DNA from: an uncultured Clostridia bacterium
GTDB lineage: Bacteria > Bacillota_A > Clostridia > Christensenellales > Aristaeellaceae
Assembly (NCBI GenBank): GCA_947166205.1
Contig: CAMVDI010000039.1
Location: 1 to 12,309, forward strand
Direction of reading: 5' to 3'
Length of the DNA stretch: 12,309 nt
Shown here: piece after piece, positions 1-6,614 of the stretch
Layout of the letters: each line of letters begins with the position of its first letter
Position numbering within the stretch: position 1 is the first letter of the stretch
Notes under the pieces: model-generated
What the model was told of the DNA's origin: nothing
Seen by the model: only the letters and a program-made list of their open reading frames with translations
Databases searched by the model: none
Program-made: the position numbers and the translations under genes

Positions 1-1
1 C

Positions 2-1741
2 GCGGTCCGGGCCGGCGGGGAGGATCCCTGGCTGCCGGCGGAGGCGGAACAGACCCGCATGCTGGCGGAGGCGCTGGCGGAGAAGAATGAGAAGATCCTT
101 CTGATCGGCAGCGCGGCGGTTTTTCCGGCCGGGATGCCGGATGGAGAGGACTTTCTGTCCGCCATGCTCCGGGGGGCGGGGGAGGACCGCCTGATCACCG
201 TCGTTTCCGCCGCGGAGAGCGAACCCATGCTGAACGCGGCCGGAAACGGGCTGGCCGCGGTCCGGATGGAAGGATGGACCGACGGAGCGGCGGATTTCGC
301 GGCGGAGGGCGGCAACGGTTTCCACGCGGCGGCCCTGACCGGGATCCGGGCGGCGAAGCTGCTGCAGGAGAATCCGGAGGCCTCCGGGACGGAGATCGTC
401 CGGAAGCTGAGGGGTGAAGCCGCGGGCATCGCCTTCTTTGGAGGAAAAGAGGTTTCCTTCGTCCCCCTGCTGAAGGATACCGCCGGAAGCGGCGGAGCGG
501 CGGTGCCGGAGCGCCTGGCCGCGGTCCGGGTGACCGCCCGGGACAGCGTCACCGGCGCGGCCGTCACCGGGTTCAGGCTGACCGGCGAGGGCGGAGACGG
601 AATCACGCTCCCGGAGGACGCGGACTCCGCCTGGGTGCTGACGGAAACGGGCAGCGTATCCCTGAAGGCCGAAGCTCCGGGCTATGAGGCCGGAACCCTC
701 ACCTGCACGCTGTCCGAAGCGGAGAGGGCCGCGGGCACGGGGGAGGCGGCCGTGACGCTGACCGGGGACAGAGCGGAAACGGCGGGCAGCGTGAAGGGAA
801 CCATCCGCTTTCCGGCCGGCAGCGCGGGCCGGGTGCTCGTCAGCTGCCGGAACACGGAAACCGGGGAAATCTTTGAGATCCCCGCCGCCGAAAACTTCTC
901 CGCCCGGATGTACGCCGGCGGATATGAGCTGAACTTCCGGGGCACGGATCTGATGCCGGTGACCGTGTATCAGGTTGCCGTGGCCCCGGGGGAGGAAACC
1001 GAACTGCCGGAGATCGAAATGGCCCGGATCAACGATCTGCAGGGATCCATCTCCGGCCTGGTTACGGACGCGCTGACGGGCAGAGCCCTGGAAGGCGTCC
1101 GGCTGGACTTCTTCCCGGGCGTGAACGCGCCCACGGAGGGAACGCCCGCCTTTTCGGTGATGAACGGATCCGACGGAAACTACACCGGCCGGCTGCCCGG
1201 AGGGGCCTATACGGTGCGCGCGTCCATGGATGGATATGTCAGCATTTCCCGGACGGTCTTCATCTGGGGAGAAAGGGCGAACGAAAACCAGAACTTTTCC
1301 CTCTCGCCCATGCTGCCGGAGGGCCAGGTCCGGATCGTGCTGGAGTGGGGCGCGACCCCCAGTGATCTGGATTCGCACCTGGTCAACAACAACCAGGGGA
1401 TCCATATCTACTTCTCGGAAAAGACCGCGCCCAGCGCGAATCTGGACGTGGACGACACGTCCTCCTACGGTCCGGAAACCACGACGATTTCCCAGCAGCT
1501 TCCCGGAAAATACACCTTCTACGTGCAGGACTACACCAACCACGACCGCAGTTCGGACTCGCGGGCGATGGCGGACTCCGGCGCCAGGGTGACGGTCTAC
1601 ATCGGAAACGGGGAACCGCGGGTCTTTGAAGTGCCGAACCTGGAAGGAACGCTGTGGGAGGTGTTCTCGCTGGAGAACGGCGTGATCACTCCCTCGGGAA
1701 CCGTGACCTACTTTACCGGGGTTGGTTCGGTCGGGAAATAG
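2..1741 (+). CDS. Large exported-type protein, 3' part: degenerate subtilase-like region, carboxypeptidase-regulatory-like repeats, YfaP-type domain
   Basis: The frame is open to the left edge, so the gene starts upstream; the first ATG in the window (59) is internal, and residues are numbered from it. Residues 10-120 read like the last part of a subtilase (S8) fold. A hydrophobic strand near 12-20 and ITVVSA (46-51) precede GNGFHAAALTG (85-95), which aligns with the GTSMAAPHVAG serine motif, but Gly87 sits where the catalytic serine should be. The Asp/His part lies outside the window, so loss of activity is inferred. Residues 153-236, 243-323 and 328-415 look like carboxypeptidase-regulatory/Cna-B-like beta domains (for example GLVTDALTGRALEGV, then DGNYTGRLPGGAYTVRA). 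Residues 423-545 match the YfaP/DUF2135 pattern: EWGATPSDLDSHL, LDVDDTSSYGPETTTI, GKYTFYVQDYTN. It probably acts at the surface as a binding or scaffold protein. The clostripain gene follows after 124 bp. The YfaP call is firm; the pseudo-subtilase call is moderate. Confidence 0.75.
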   Translation, partial: AVRAGGEDPWLPAEAEQTRMLAEALAEKNEKILLIGSAAVFPAGMPDGEDFLSAMLRGAGEDRLITVVSAAESEPMLNAAGNGLAAVRMEGWTDGAADFAAEGGNGFHAAALTGIRAAKLLQENPEASGTEIVRKLRGEAAGIAFFGGKEVSFVPLLKDTAGSGGAAVPERLAAVRVTARDSVTGAAVTGFRLTGEGGDGITLPEDADSAWVLTETGSVSLKAEAPGYEAGTLTCTLSEAERAAGTGEAAVTLTGDRAETAGSVKGTIRFPAGSAGRVLVSCRNTETGEIFEIPAAENFSARMYAGGYELNFRGTDLMPVTVYQVAVAPGEETELPEIEMARINDLQGSISGLVTDALTGRALEGVRLDFFPGVNAPTEGTPAFSVMNGSDGNYTGRLPGGAYTVRASMDGYVSISRTVFIWGERANENQNFSLSPMLPEGQVRIVLEWGATPSDLDSHLVNNNQGIHIYFSEKTAPSANLDVDDTSSYGPETTTISQQLPGKYTFYVQDYTNHDRSSDSRAMADSGARVTVYIGNGEPRVFEVPNLEGTLWEVFSLENGVITPSGTVTYFTGVGSVGK

Positions 1742-1782
1742 GAAACTGACCCTTCACCATCCGCGCACCCCGCCTGCCTGAA

Positions 1783-1815
1783 AATCCGCCCGGCCCCCGC
1801 GGGAAAGGGCGGATT
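1783..1815. other. Hairpin between the YfaP-domain gene and the clostripain gene
   Basis: AATCCGCCC (1783-1791) pairs perfectly with GGGCGGATT (1807-1815) around a 15-nt GC-rich loop. The plus-strand flank has no T tract, so this is not a canonical intrinsic terminator in the direction of the genes. A processing site or partial attenuator between the two genes is possible. Confidence 0.4.
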
Positions 1816-1833
1816 CCGGAAGGCGGGGGAGGC

Positions 1834-1869
1834 ATGACCCGACGGACGAAAGGGGTGACTGAGGGATGA
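1834..1869 (+). CDS. Possible 11-codon leader peptide overlapping the clostripain start
   Basis: An ATG at 1834 opens an 11-codon frame (MTRRTKGVTEG) whose TGA (1867-1869) overlaps the clostripain ATG (1866-1868) as ATGA, the usual geometry for translational coupling. Purine-rich ribosome-binding candidates lie upstream: GGAAGG at 1818-1823 (10-nt spacing) and GGGGGAGG at 1825-1832 (1-nt spacing, too close to be ideal). The downstream gene also has its own AGGGGTG at 1851-1857, so coupling would not be essential. So short an overlap could arise by chance. Confidence 0.25.
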   Translation: MTRRTKGVTEG

Positions 1870-4184
1870 ACCGGATCCGAGGCCTGCTGGCGGCCCTGCT
1901 GTGCCTGGCGCTGATCCCGGGGCCGCTTCCGGCGGGAGGAACCGCCGGGGCGGAGGAAGGAAAGGCGCTCTTCACGCTGCTGATCTATATGACGGGCAGC
2001 AGCCTTGAATCCCAGGGATTCCAGGCCAGCGAGGACCTGCGGGAAATGACGGGGGCGCTGGACACGGAGGGAATCCGGATCCTGGTTCAGACCGGCGGGG
2101 CCAGCGCCTGGAAGGAAGACATCCGCCCGGAAAAATCCACCCGGATCGAAATCCTGCCCGGGGAATGGACCCGGCTGGCGGAAGAGGAAGACCGGAACAT
2201 GGGGGACGCGGAGACCCTGCGGGACTTTCTGAAATGGGGGTACGCCTTCGCGCCGGCGGAGAGATACGGGCTCATCCTTTGGGACCACGGAGCGGGGCCG
2301 CTGCTGGGCGTGTGCTTTGACGAGCGGCACCCTGACGCGGAGGGGGCGGAGGACGGTCTCTCCATGAAGGAACTGGAAAGGGCGCTGGGGGAAAGCCCTT
2401 TCGCCGGGGAAAAGCTGGAATGGATCGGATTTGACGCCTGCCTGATGTGCACGCTGGAGGTGGCCGATCTGGTTTCCCCCTACGCCAGGTATATGATCGC
2501 CTCCCAGGAGACGGAATCGGAGGAGGGCTGGCCATATGAATTCCTGCGGGGGATGCCCGGCCGGGAAAGCGGGGAAGCGTGGGGCCGGCGGATCGTGACA
2601 GCCTACGGGCGGGAGGAGCAGAGATCCGCCGCCCCGCGGACCCTGTCCTGCCTGGATCTTTCCCGGATGGACCGGGTGAGGCGGGAGATGGGGCGGTTCT
2701 TCGGGAACCTGACGGAGACGGTGCTGCCGGAAACCTACGCCGGGCTGACCCGGTGCCGGCTGGATACCCGCTCCTTCGGAAACGCCACGACCTCCAGCTA
2801 TGATCTGATCGACCTGACGGACCTGATCCGAAGCTACGAGCGGGAAGGGCTGGCGGACGGGAAGGAGCTGCGGGCGGCCCTGGGGGACCTGATCCTTCAG
2901 ACCTGCCCGGAAAACGACAGTCAGATCCACGGAATCAGCATCTACTATCCCTTTGACAACAAGAGCCGGTATATCTCCCCGTGGGGGCCGGCCTATCAGG
3001 AGCTGTCCTTCTCCCCGGAGTACCGGGGCTTTCTGCGGCGGATCTCCGATTACTATCTGGGAGACGCGCTGTTCAACCGGGACAGCGATTATCAGGCGGA
3101 AATCCACGAGGAGGGCGGCCGGGCCAGGCTGGAAATGCCGCTTACGGAGGAGGAGGCCGCGGGCCTGGCCAGGGCGCGGCTGATCGTGCTGGAAAAGCTC
3201 GCCTCCGACAGCTACCGGCTGGTCTATTATGACGATCAGAGGATCCGGGCTTCGGACCGGTCCGTCAGCGCCCGATACAAAGGGGAGGCCCTGTACGCGG
3301 TGGGCGCGGATCAGGAGATTCTGGCGGGGCCGATCAGCTATTTTCCGGTGGAAAACGGCGCGGCGGTATACGGAATCCTGTATTCCGGATTCCACGCCGA
3401 TCCGGTCCGGCTGGTGTATCAGATGAACGAATCGGGACGGATGGAGCTGACGCAGGTGCTTGCGTCCCAGAGCGGGGCGGACGGAATGTTCCTTCCCTCC
3501 CCGCTGGATCCGGCGGAATGCGACGAGATCCAGCTGCTCTCCTTCGGCCCCCAGAACGTGGAATCCGAGGAGACGGTCACTTCCCTGCAGTTTTCCGTGT
3601 ACTATCCGGGGGGAACCGTCAGCCTGGATCCCCGGGATCCGGACTGGACGCTGGCCTTTCTGCCGGAGGCCAACCGGAACGAGCGGGTGGCTTACCTGCG
3701 CCTTACGGACGTGCGGGGAGAAACCAGCTTCTCCGAGGTGGTGCGTCTGCCCAATTACAATCATATCCCCGTGGCGGGTGAAACGGAGGCCGGGCTGACC
3801 GGCCGGATCGGGGCGCGGCTGAGGAAGGGCGTTCTGGTGACGGGCTATGACGCGGGGCTTCTGTTCACGGTGGAGCTGACCAACGGAGGCACGGAGCCGG
3901 TCCGGGCTGATGCCGCCCGGGTGCTGCTGGACGGCAGGGAAGCGGGAAGAATCCAGGCCTATGAGATGAACCTGGAGCCGGGGAAAACGGGTGAGATCGA
4001 TGTGTTTGTTCCGCTGGCGGAGCTGCGGGAGATGGAGCTGCCGGAGGACATCCGGCAGGCGGAGATCCTCTTTACGCTGCGGAAGGAGGACGGAACGGCC
4101 GGAGAGTCCGGGATCACGATCCCGGTGGAAATGAACGCCTCGGTTTTCCGGGTCGGGGCGGAGGAAGGAACAAAGCGGGACTGA
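1866..4184 (+). CDS. Secreted clostripain-family (peptidase C11) cysteine protease
   Basis: A predicted exported endopeptidase of 772 aa. Residues 1-29 form a signal peptide (MNRIRG, hydrophobic stretch, Ala/Gly-rich cleavage region). The C11 core runs from about 35 to 395. LLIYMTGSSLES (38-49) is the family's first strand. LILWDHGAG (136-144) carries the catalytic His141. IGFDACLMCTLEVA (187-200) carries the catalytic Cys192. SQETE (213-217), YDLIDLTDLI (312-321) and GISIYYPF (356-363) are further family landmarks. Both catalytic residues are present, so activity is expected; clostripain itself cleaves after arginine, but specificity here is not shown. Residues about 400-772 are a beta-rich extension of unrecognised type, making the protein longer than classical clostripain (a little over 500 aa). 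The start is set by AGGGGTG at 1851-1857, 8 nt upstream, and the signal peptide. The serine protease gene follows after 34 bp, suggesting co-transcription. No TTA, CTA or TCA codons occur in frame, which leaves a long open antisense frame. Confidence 0.93.
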   Translation: MNRIRGLLAALLCLALIPGPLPAGGTAGAEEGKALFTLLIYMTGSSLESQGFQASEDLREMTGALDTEGIRILVQTGGASAWKEDIRPEKSTRIEILPGEWTRLAEEEDRNMGDAETLRDFLKWGYAFAPAERYGLILWDHGAGPLLGVCFDERHPDAEGAEDGLSMKELERALGESPFAGEKLEWIGFDACLMCTLEVADLVSPYARYMIASQETESEEGWPYEFLRGMPGRESGEAWGRRIVTAYGREEQRSAAPRTLSCLDLSRMDRVRREMGRFFGNLTETVLPETYAGLTRCRLDTRSFGNATTSSYDLIDLTDLIRSYEREGLADGKELRAALGDLILQTCPENDSQIHGISIYYPFDNKSRYISPWGPAYQELSFSPEYRGFLRRISDYYLGDALFNRDSDYQAEIHEEGGRARLEMPLTEEEAAGLARARLIVLEKLASDSYRLVYYDDQRIRASDRSVSARYKGEALYAVGADQEILAGPISYFPVENGAAVYGILYSGFHADPVRLVYQMNESGRMELTQVLASQSGADGMFLPSPLDPAECDEIQLLSFGPQNVESEETVTSLQFSVYYPGGTVSLDPRDPDWTLAFLPEANRNERVAYLRLTDVRGETSFSEVVRLPNYNHIPVAGETEAGLTGRIGARLRKGVLVTGYDAGLLFTVELTNGGTEPVRADAARVLLDGREAGRIQAYEMNLEPGKTGEIDVFVPLAELREMELPEDIRQAEILFTLRKEDGTAGESGITIPVEMNASVFRVGAEEGTKRD

Positions 4185-4218
4185 AACAGACAGGGAACGA
4201 CGAAAAGGAGGGTACAAC

Positions 4219-5082
4219 ATGAAAAAATGGATTCTGACGCTGACCGCGCTGCTGCTGTGCGCGGGGATGCTGTCCGCCGCCATGGCCGAAGCGACGGAGA
4301 CGATGGGGGAAGGGACCGTGACCTTTGCCGGGGAAGCCGCCGGAGAAAGCGCCGGAGGCGGCGAGGCCGCGGAGCCGGTCACGGCGGAGGCGGTGGTTCC
4401 GGAAGGAATGTCCCGGGCGGTGATCGGCCTGGACGACAGGATCACCATTTCGAACGTGAGCGAGTTTCCCTACAGCGCGATCGCGTACCTGGAAGTGACG
4501 GCGAAATGCGGATGCAGCTGGGACGGAACCGGATTTGTGGCGGGGAAGCCGGACATCGTCATGACGGCGGCCCACTGCCTGATCTGTACGGAGCACGGGG
4601 AATGGGCCAACAAGCTGACGATGTATTTCGGATTCAGAAACCGGGGCAGCTACATGTACCGGTATAACGGCAGCTGGAACGCCTGCGTCGGAACCGTGTT
4701 TCCGTCCGGAAGATACTCCATCGAAAAGGACTGGGGGATTATCCGGGTCAACGAGAATCTGGCGGAAAAAGTGGGCGGAATGGGTTCGTATTTCGGGATC
4801 AGCGATTCGGATATCCCGTCCAAATACGTGAATGTGGCCGGATACAGGGACGGAAAGCTGCGGGTTGACAGCGGATTTCAGTCCGTCCTGGACAGCGATC
4901 ACACCCGTTTCGAGATGGATGAGGTCAGCGGAAACAGCGGCGGGCCGATCTTTGACGACGACGGCTACGCCGTGGGAATCATCATCGCGGAAAGGATGAG
5001 AGAAGATTCCCCTGTGTACAACGTGGGATACCGGCTGACCGGGGAAATCTGGGATGAGATCCTGAAGCTCTCCAACTACTGA
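4219..5082 (+). CDS. Secreted trypsin/V8-like serine protease (S1 fold)
   Basis: A predicted exported serine endopeptidase of 287 aa. The signal peptide is MKKWILTLTALLLCAGMLSAAMA, with cleavage likely after Ala23. Residues 24-62 are Ala/Gly/Glu-rich and may be a propeptide or linker. The catalytic triad is complete: His119 in MTAAHC (115-120), Asp171 in EKDWGIIRV (169-177) and Ser240 in SGNSGGPIF (237-245). The closing strand GYAVGIIIAE (249-258) is typical of V8/glutamyl-endopeptidase-like members. Cysteines are clustered: C97 and C99 before the His strand, C120 and C123 after it, and C156. The C42-C58 type disulfide of trypsins fits C97 or C99 with C120. The start is fixed by AGGAGGG at 4207-4213. 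It is the last gene of its unit and is followed by a strong terminator. Its placement behind the clostripain gene suggests a shared extracellular proteolytic role or mutual activation, which is inference. Confidence 0.92.
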   Translation: MKKWILTLTALLLCAGMLSAAMAEATETMGEGTVTFAGEAAGESAGGGEAAEPVTAEAVVPEGMSRAVIGLDDRITISNVSEFPYSAIAYLEVTAKCGCSWDGTGFVAGKPDIVMTAAHCLICTEHGEWANKLTMYFGFRNRGSYMYRYNGSWNACVGTVFPSGRYSIEKDWGIIRVNENLAEKVGGMGSYFGISDSDIPSKYVNVAGYRDGKLRVDSGFQSVLDSDHTRFEMDEVSGNSGGPIFDDDGYAVGIIIAERMREDSPVYNVGYRLTGEIWDEILKLSNY

Positions 5083-5130
5083 CCGGGCCGCGGGGCTGGC
5101 CGGAAAACTTCCGACCCGGCGCTTTTGCTG

Positions 5131-5160
5131 AAAAAAAGACGGAACGATCCGTCTTTTTTT
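5131..5160. terminator. Perfect bidirectional intrinsic terminator after the protease genes
   Basis: AAAAAAAGACGGA (5131-5143) pairs over 13 bp with TCCGTCTTTTTTT (5148-5160) around an ACGA loop. The stem ends in seven T on the plus strand and, by symmetry, seven T on the minus strand. It lies 48 nt past the serine protease stop and closes the protease unit. Confidence 0.9.
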
Positions 5161-5243
5161 CTGTTGAAGTTGACGTAGGACAGGGCTGAGTCCGAAGCCG
5201 GGAAGGAAGGCAGGACGGAGGATCCGGGGGAGGACGGCGGCGG

Positions 5244-5262
5244 AAAACAGGATTCCGGAGAA
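5244..5262 (+). repeat. 19-bp direct repeat, copy 1 (leader of the sigma-factor unit)
   Basis: aaaacaggattccggagaa occurs here and again at 6562-6580, where it encodes the last residues of the candidate anti-sigma gene. Read in the matching frame, both copies spell KQDSGE. Here that frame runs from a TAG at 5176 to a TGA at 5269 with no ribosome binding site. It may be a remnant of a duplicated gene end. Confidence 0.6.
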
Positions 5263-5295
5263 GATCCCTGAGCGGGGCGAAAAGGCGGTTTGGAA

Positions 5296-5324
5296 TTGAC
5301 AGATCCAGTTCATCCGTATAAACT
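5296..5324 (+). promoter_or_regulatory. Promoter of the sigma-factor operon
   Basis: A consensus -35 TTGACA lies at 5296-5301. Two -10 choices overlap: TAAACT (5319-5324, 17-bp spacer) or the better-matching TATAAA (5317-5322, 15-bp spacer). This is the clearest housekeeping-type promoter between the protease terminator and the sigma gene. An ECF-like reading also exists on the same bases (GGAAT at 5292-5296, CGTA at 5315-5318, 18-nt spacer) and would allow autoregulation, but its spacing is long and that reading is weak. Confidence 0.6.
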
Positions 5325-5355
5325 TAATCCCAGAAAACCGCAGGAGAGATAAATC

Positions 5356-5988
5356 ATGGATGAACTGGTGCTGGCCAGGGCACAGCGGGGGGATGAAAGC
5401 GCCTTTGAGCAGATCCTCGCGGAATACAGACAGCTGATCTGGAGCTGCTGCTGGAAGTTCATGGGAAACAGGGAGGAAGCGGAGGACTGCTTTGTGGAAG
5501 CCTCCGCGAGAATCTGGAAGGGCCTTTCCTCCTACAGGCCCGGAGGATCCTTCAGAAGCTGGGTCTGCACGGTGACGGTGAACGTATGCCGGAACCTGCT
5601 GGATGCCCAGATCCGAAGGGGTAAAAACGTGACGGATTCGCTGAACGCGGAGATGAACGACTCCGGGGATGAACTGGGATCGATGATTCCGGACCCGCGG
5701 GAAAACACGGAAGAAAAGGTGATCCACCGGGAGAATCTGGCGGAGCTGCGAAGGCTGATCTGCAGGCTGCCGGAGGACCAGCGCCAGGCGCTGGTTCTGG
5801 TCCGGCTGCAGGGCCTGAGCTACGCGGAGGCCGCACAGGCGGAGGGCACGGCGGAAGGCACGGTCAAGAGCCGGGCCAGCCGGGCCGTCAGCCAGCTGCA
5901 GAAATGGATGAATCCGCCCGGGGAGGCGCTTCCGCGGTCCGGACGCGAATCCGGAAAAAGGGAGGACGGAACACATGCCGGAAAATGA
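5356..5988 (+). CDS. ECF-type RNA polymerase sigma factor
   Basis: A 210-aa sigma-70 family protein with only regions 2 and 4, which defines the extracytoplasmic-function group. Region 2 covers about residues 8-88, with RGDESAFEQILAEYRQLIW at its start, then NREEAEDCFVEASARIWK and GSFRSWVCTVTVNVCRNLL (promoter melting and -10 recognition). Region 4 covers about 127-183, with the characteristic LPEDQRQALVLVRLQGLSY and a helix-turn-helix ending GTVKSRASRAVSQL (-35 recognition). The 34-residue linker is acidic. The start is set by AGGAGA at 5342-5347, 8 nt ahead of ATG. It directs core polymerase to a small regulon in the cytoplasm. Its 3' end overlaps the next gene by 14 bp, the usual sigma/anti-sigma arrangement. 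Likely targets are the downstream genes of this unit, and possibly the neighbouring proteases, but no shared promoter motif was demonstrated. Confidence 0.93.
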   Translation: MDELVLARAQRGDESAFEQILAEYRQLIWSCCWKFMGNREEAEDCFVEASARIWKGLSSYRPGGSFRSWVCTVTVNVCRNLLDAQIRRGKNVTDSLNAEMNDSGDELGSMIPDPRENTEEKVIHRENLAELRRLICRLPEDQRQALVLVRLQGLSYAEAAQAEGTAEGTVKSRASRAVSQLQKWMNPPGEALPRSGRESGKREDGTHAGK

Positions 5989-6583
5989 AGACAGGGATTC
6001 CCCGAATGTGGAAGACCTGCTGAAGGAACTGGAAACGGAAGCAGTGCCGGAGATGGATCCGTCCTTCGAAGCGGATGCCATGAAACGGATCGCGCGGCGC
6101 AGGCGGGAGCTGGACGCGGAGGAAGCGGCGCAGGCCTTTCCGAAAGCGTACGCGCTTCCGGCCGCGAAAACGAAGGGGCCGGAACGGACGGGGGCGGGGA
6201 CGGATTCCCGCCCCGGCGCCGGGAAGGGCCGCCTCGGACGGAACACATGGCTTTCGATTGCGGCGGCTTTGGTCTTCCTGATCGGCGGAACGCTGCTGAC
6301 CCGGGACAGGCTCCGCCCGAAGGTTCCCTCCGGCCAGCCGGAGGACGTGATTCAGTCCACGGCGCTTCGGACGGACGGACAGGAAGAGGGCTCCGGAGCG
6401 GAGCCGGGGAAGGAAGCCGAACCCGGAGACATCGCCCTCTTTCTGGAGGACATGGGGCTGTTTCTGAAGGCGGCCGTTCCCTACCTGACGGGCGCGGGCG
6501 CCGCCGCGGCGGTTCTGCTCCTGGTCCGGGGAAAGGATAAACGGGGCGGAAACGCCGGGGAAAAACAGGATTCCGGAGAATGA
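5975..6583 (+). CDS. Two-TM membrane protein, candidate anti-sigma factor
   Basis: A 202-aa protein whose start lies inside the sigma gene (14-bp overlap), behind GGGAGG at 5960-5965. Residues 1-55 are charged and helical (VEDLLKELETE, then DAMKRIARRRRELDAEEAAQ) and presumably cytoplasmic. A first membrane segment lies at about 91-108 (NTWLSIAAALVFLIGGTL). An acidic, Gly/Glu-rich loop of about 55 residues follows, then a second membrane segment at about 165-185 and a short basic C-tail. By position it should hold the sigma factor at the membrane through its N-terminal segment. It lacks the HxxxCxxC motif of zinc-binding anti-sigma factors and I do not recognise a named family, so the role rests on gene order and topology. 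The last six residues (KQDSGE) lie on a 19-bp sequence repeated upstream of the sigma gene. Confidence 0.7.
   Translation: MPENEDRDSPNVEDLLKELETEAVPEMDPSFEADAMKRIARRRRELDAEEAAQAFPKAYALPAAKTKGPERTGAGTDSRPGAGKGRLGRNTWLSIAAALVFLIGGTLLTRDRLRPKVPSGQPEDVIQSTALRTDGQEEGSGAEPGKEAEPGDIALFLEDMGLFLKAAVPYLTGAGAAAAVLLLVRGKDKRGGNAGEKQDSGE
6562..6580 (+). repeat. 19-bp direct repeat, copy 2 (3' end of the candidate anti-sigma gene)
   Basis: Identical to 5244-5262. It lies immediately before the TGA at 6581 and encodes KQDSGE in frame. Confidence 0.6.
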
Positions 6584-6614
6584 ACCCGGGAGAGACGGGA
6601 ATGGAGGGGACTGC

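Noticed and set aside
1713..4448. 911-codon open frame on the minus strand
   Set aside because: Its codon boundaries coincide with those of the clostripain gene, so it is open simply because that gene uses no TTA, CTA or TCA codons. The product is Pro/Arg/His-rich with no domain, and the sense gene has catalytic motifs and a signal peptide.
4114..6246. 710-codon open frame on the minus strand
   Set aside because: It is in codon register with both the serine protease and sigma genes on the plus strand, runs through a perfect terminator, and gives a low-complexity product; it is an antisense shadow.
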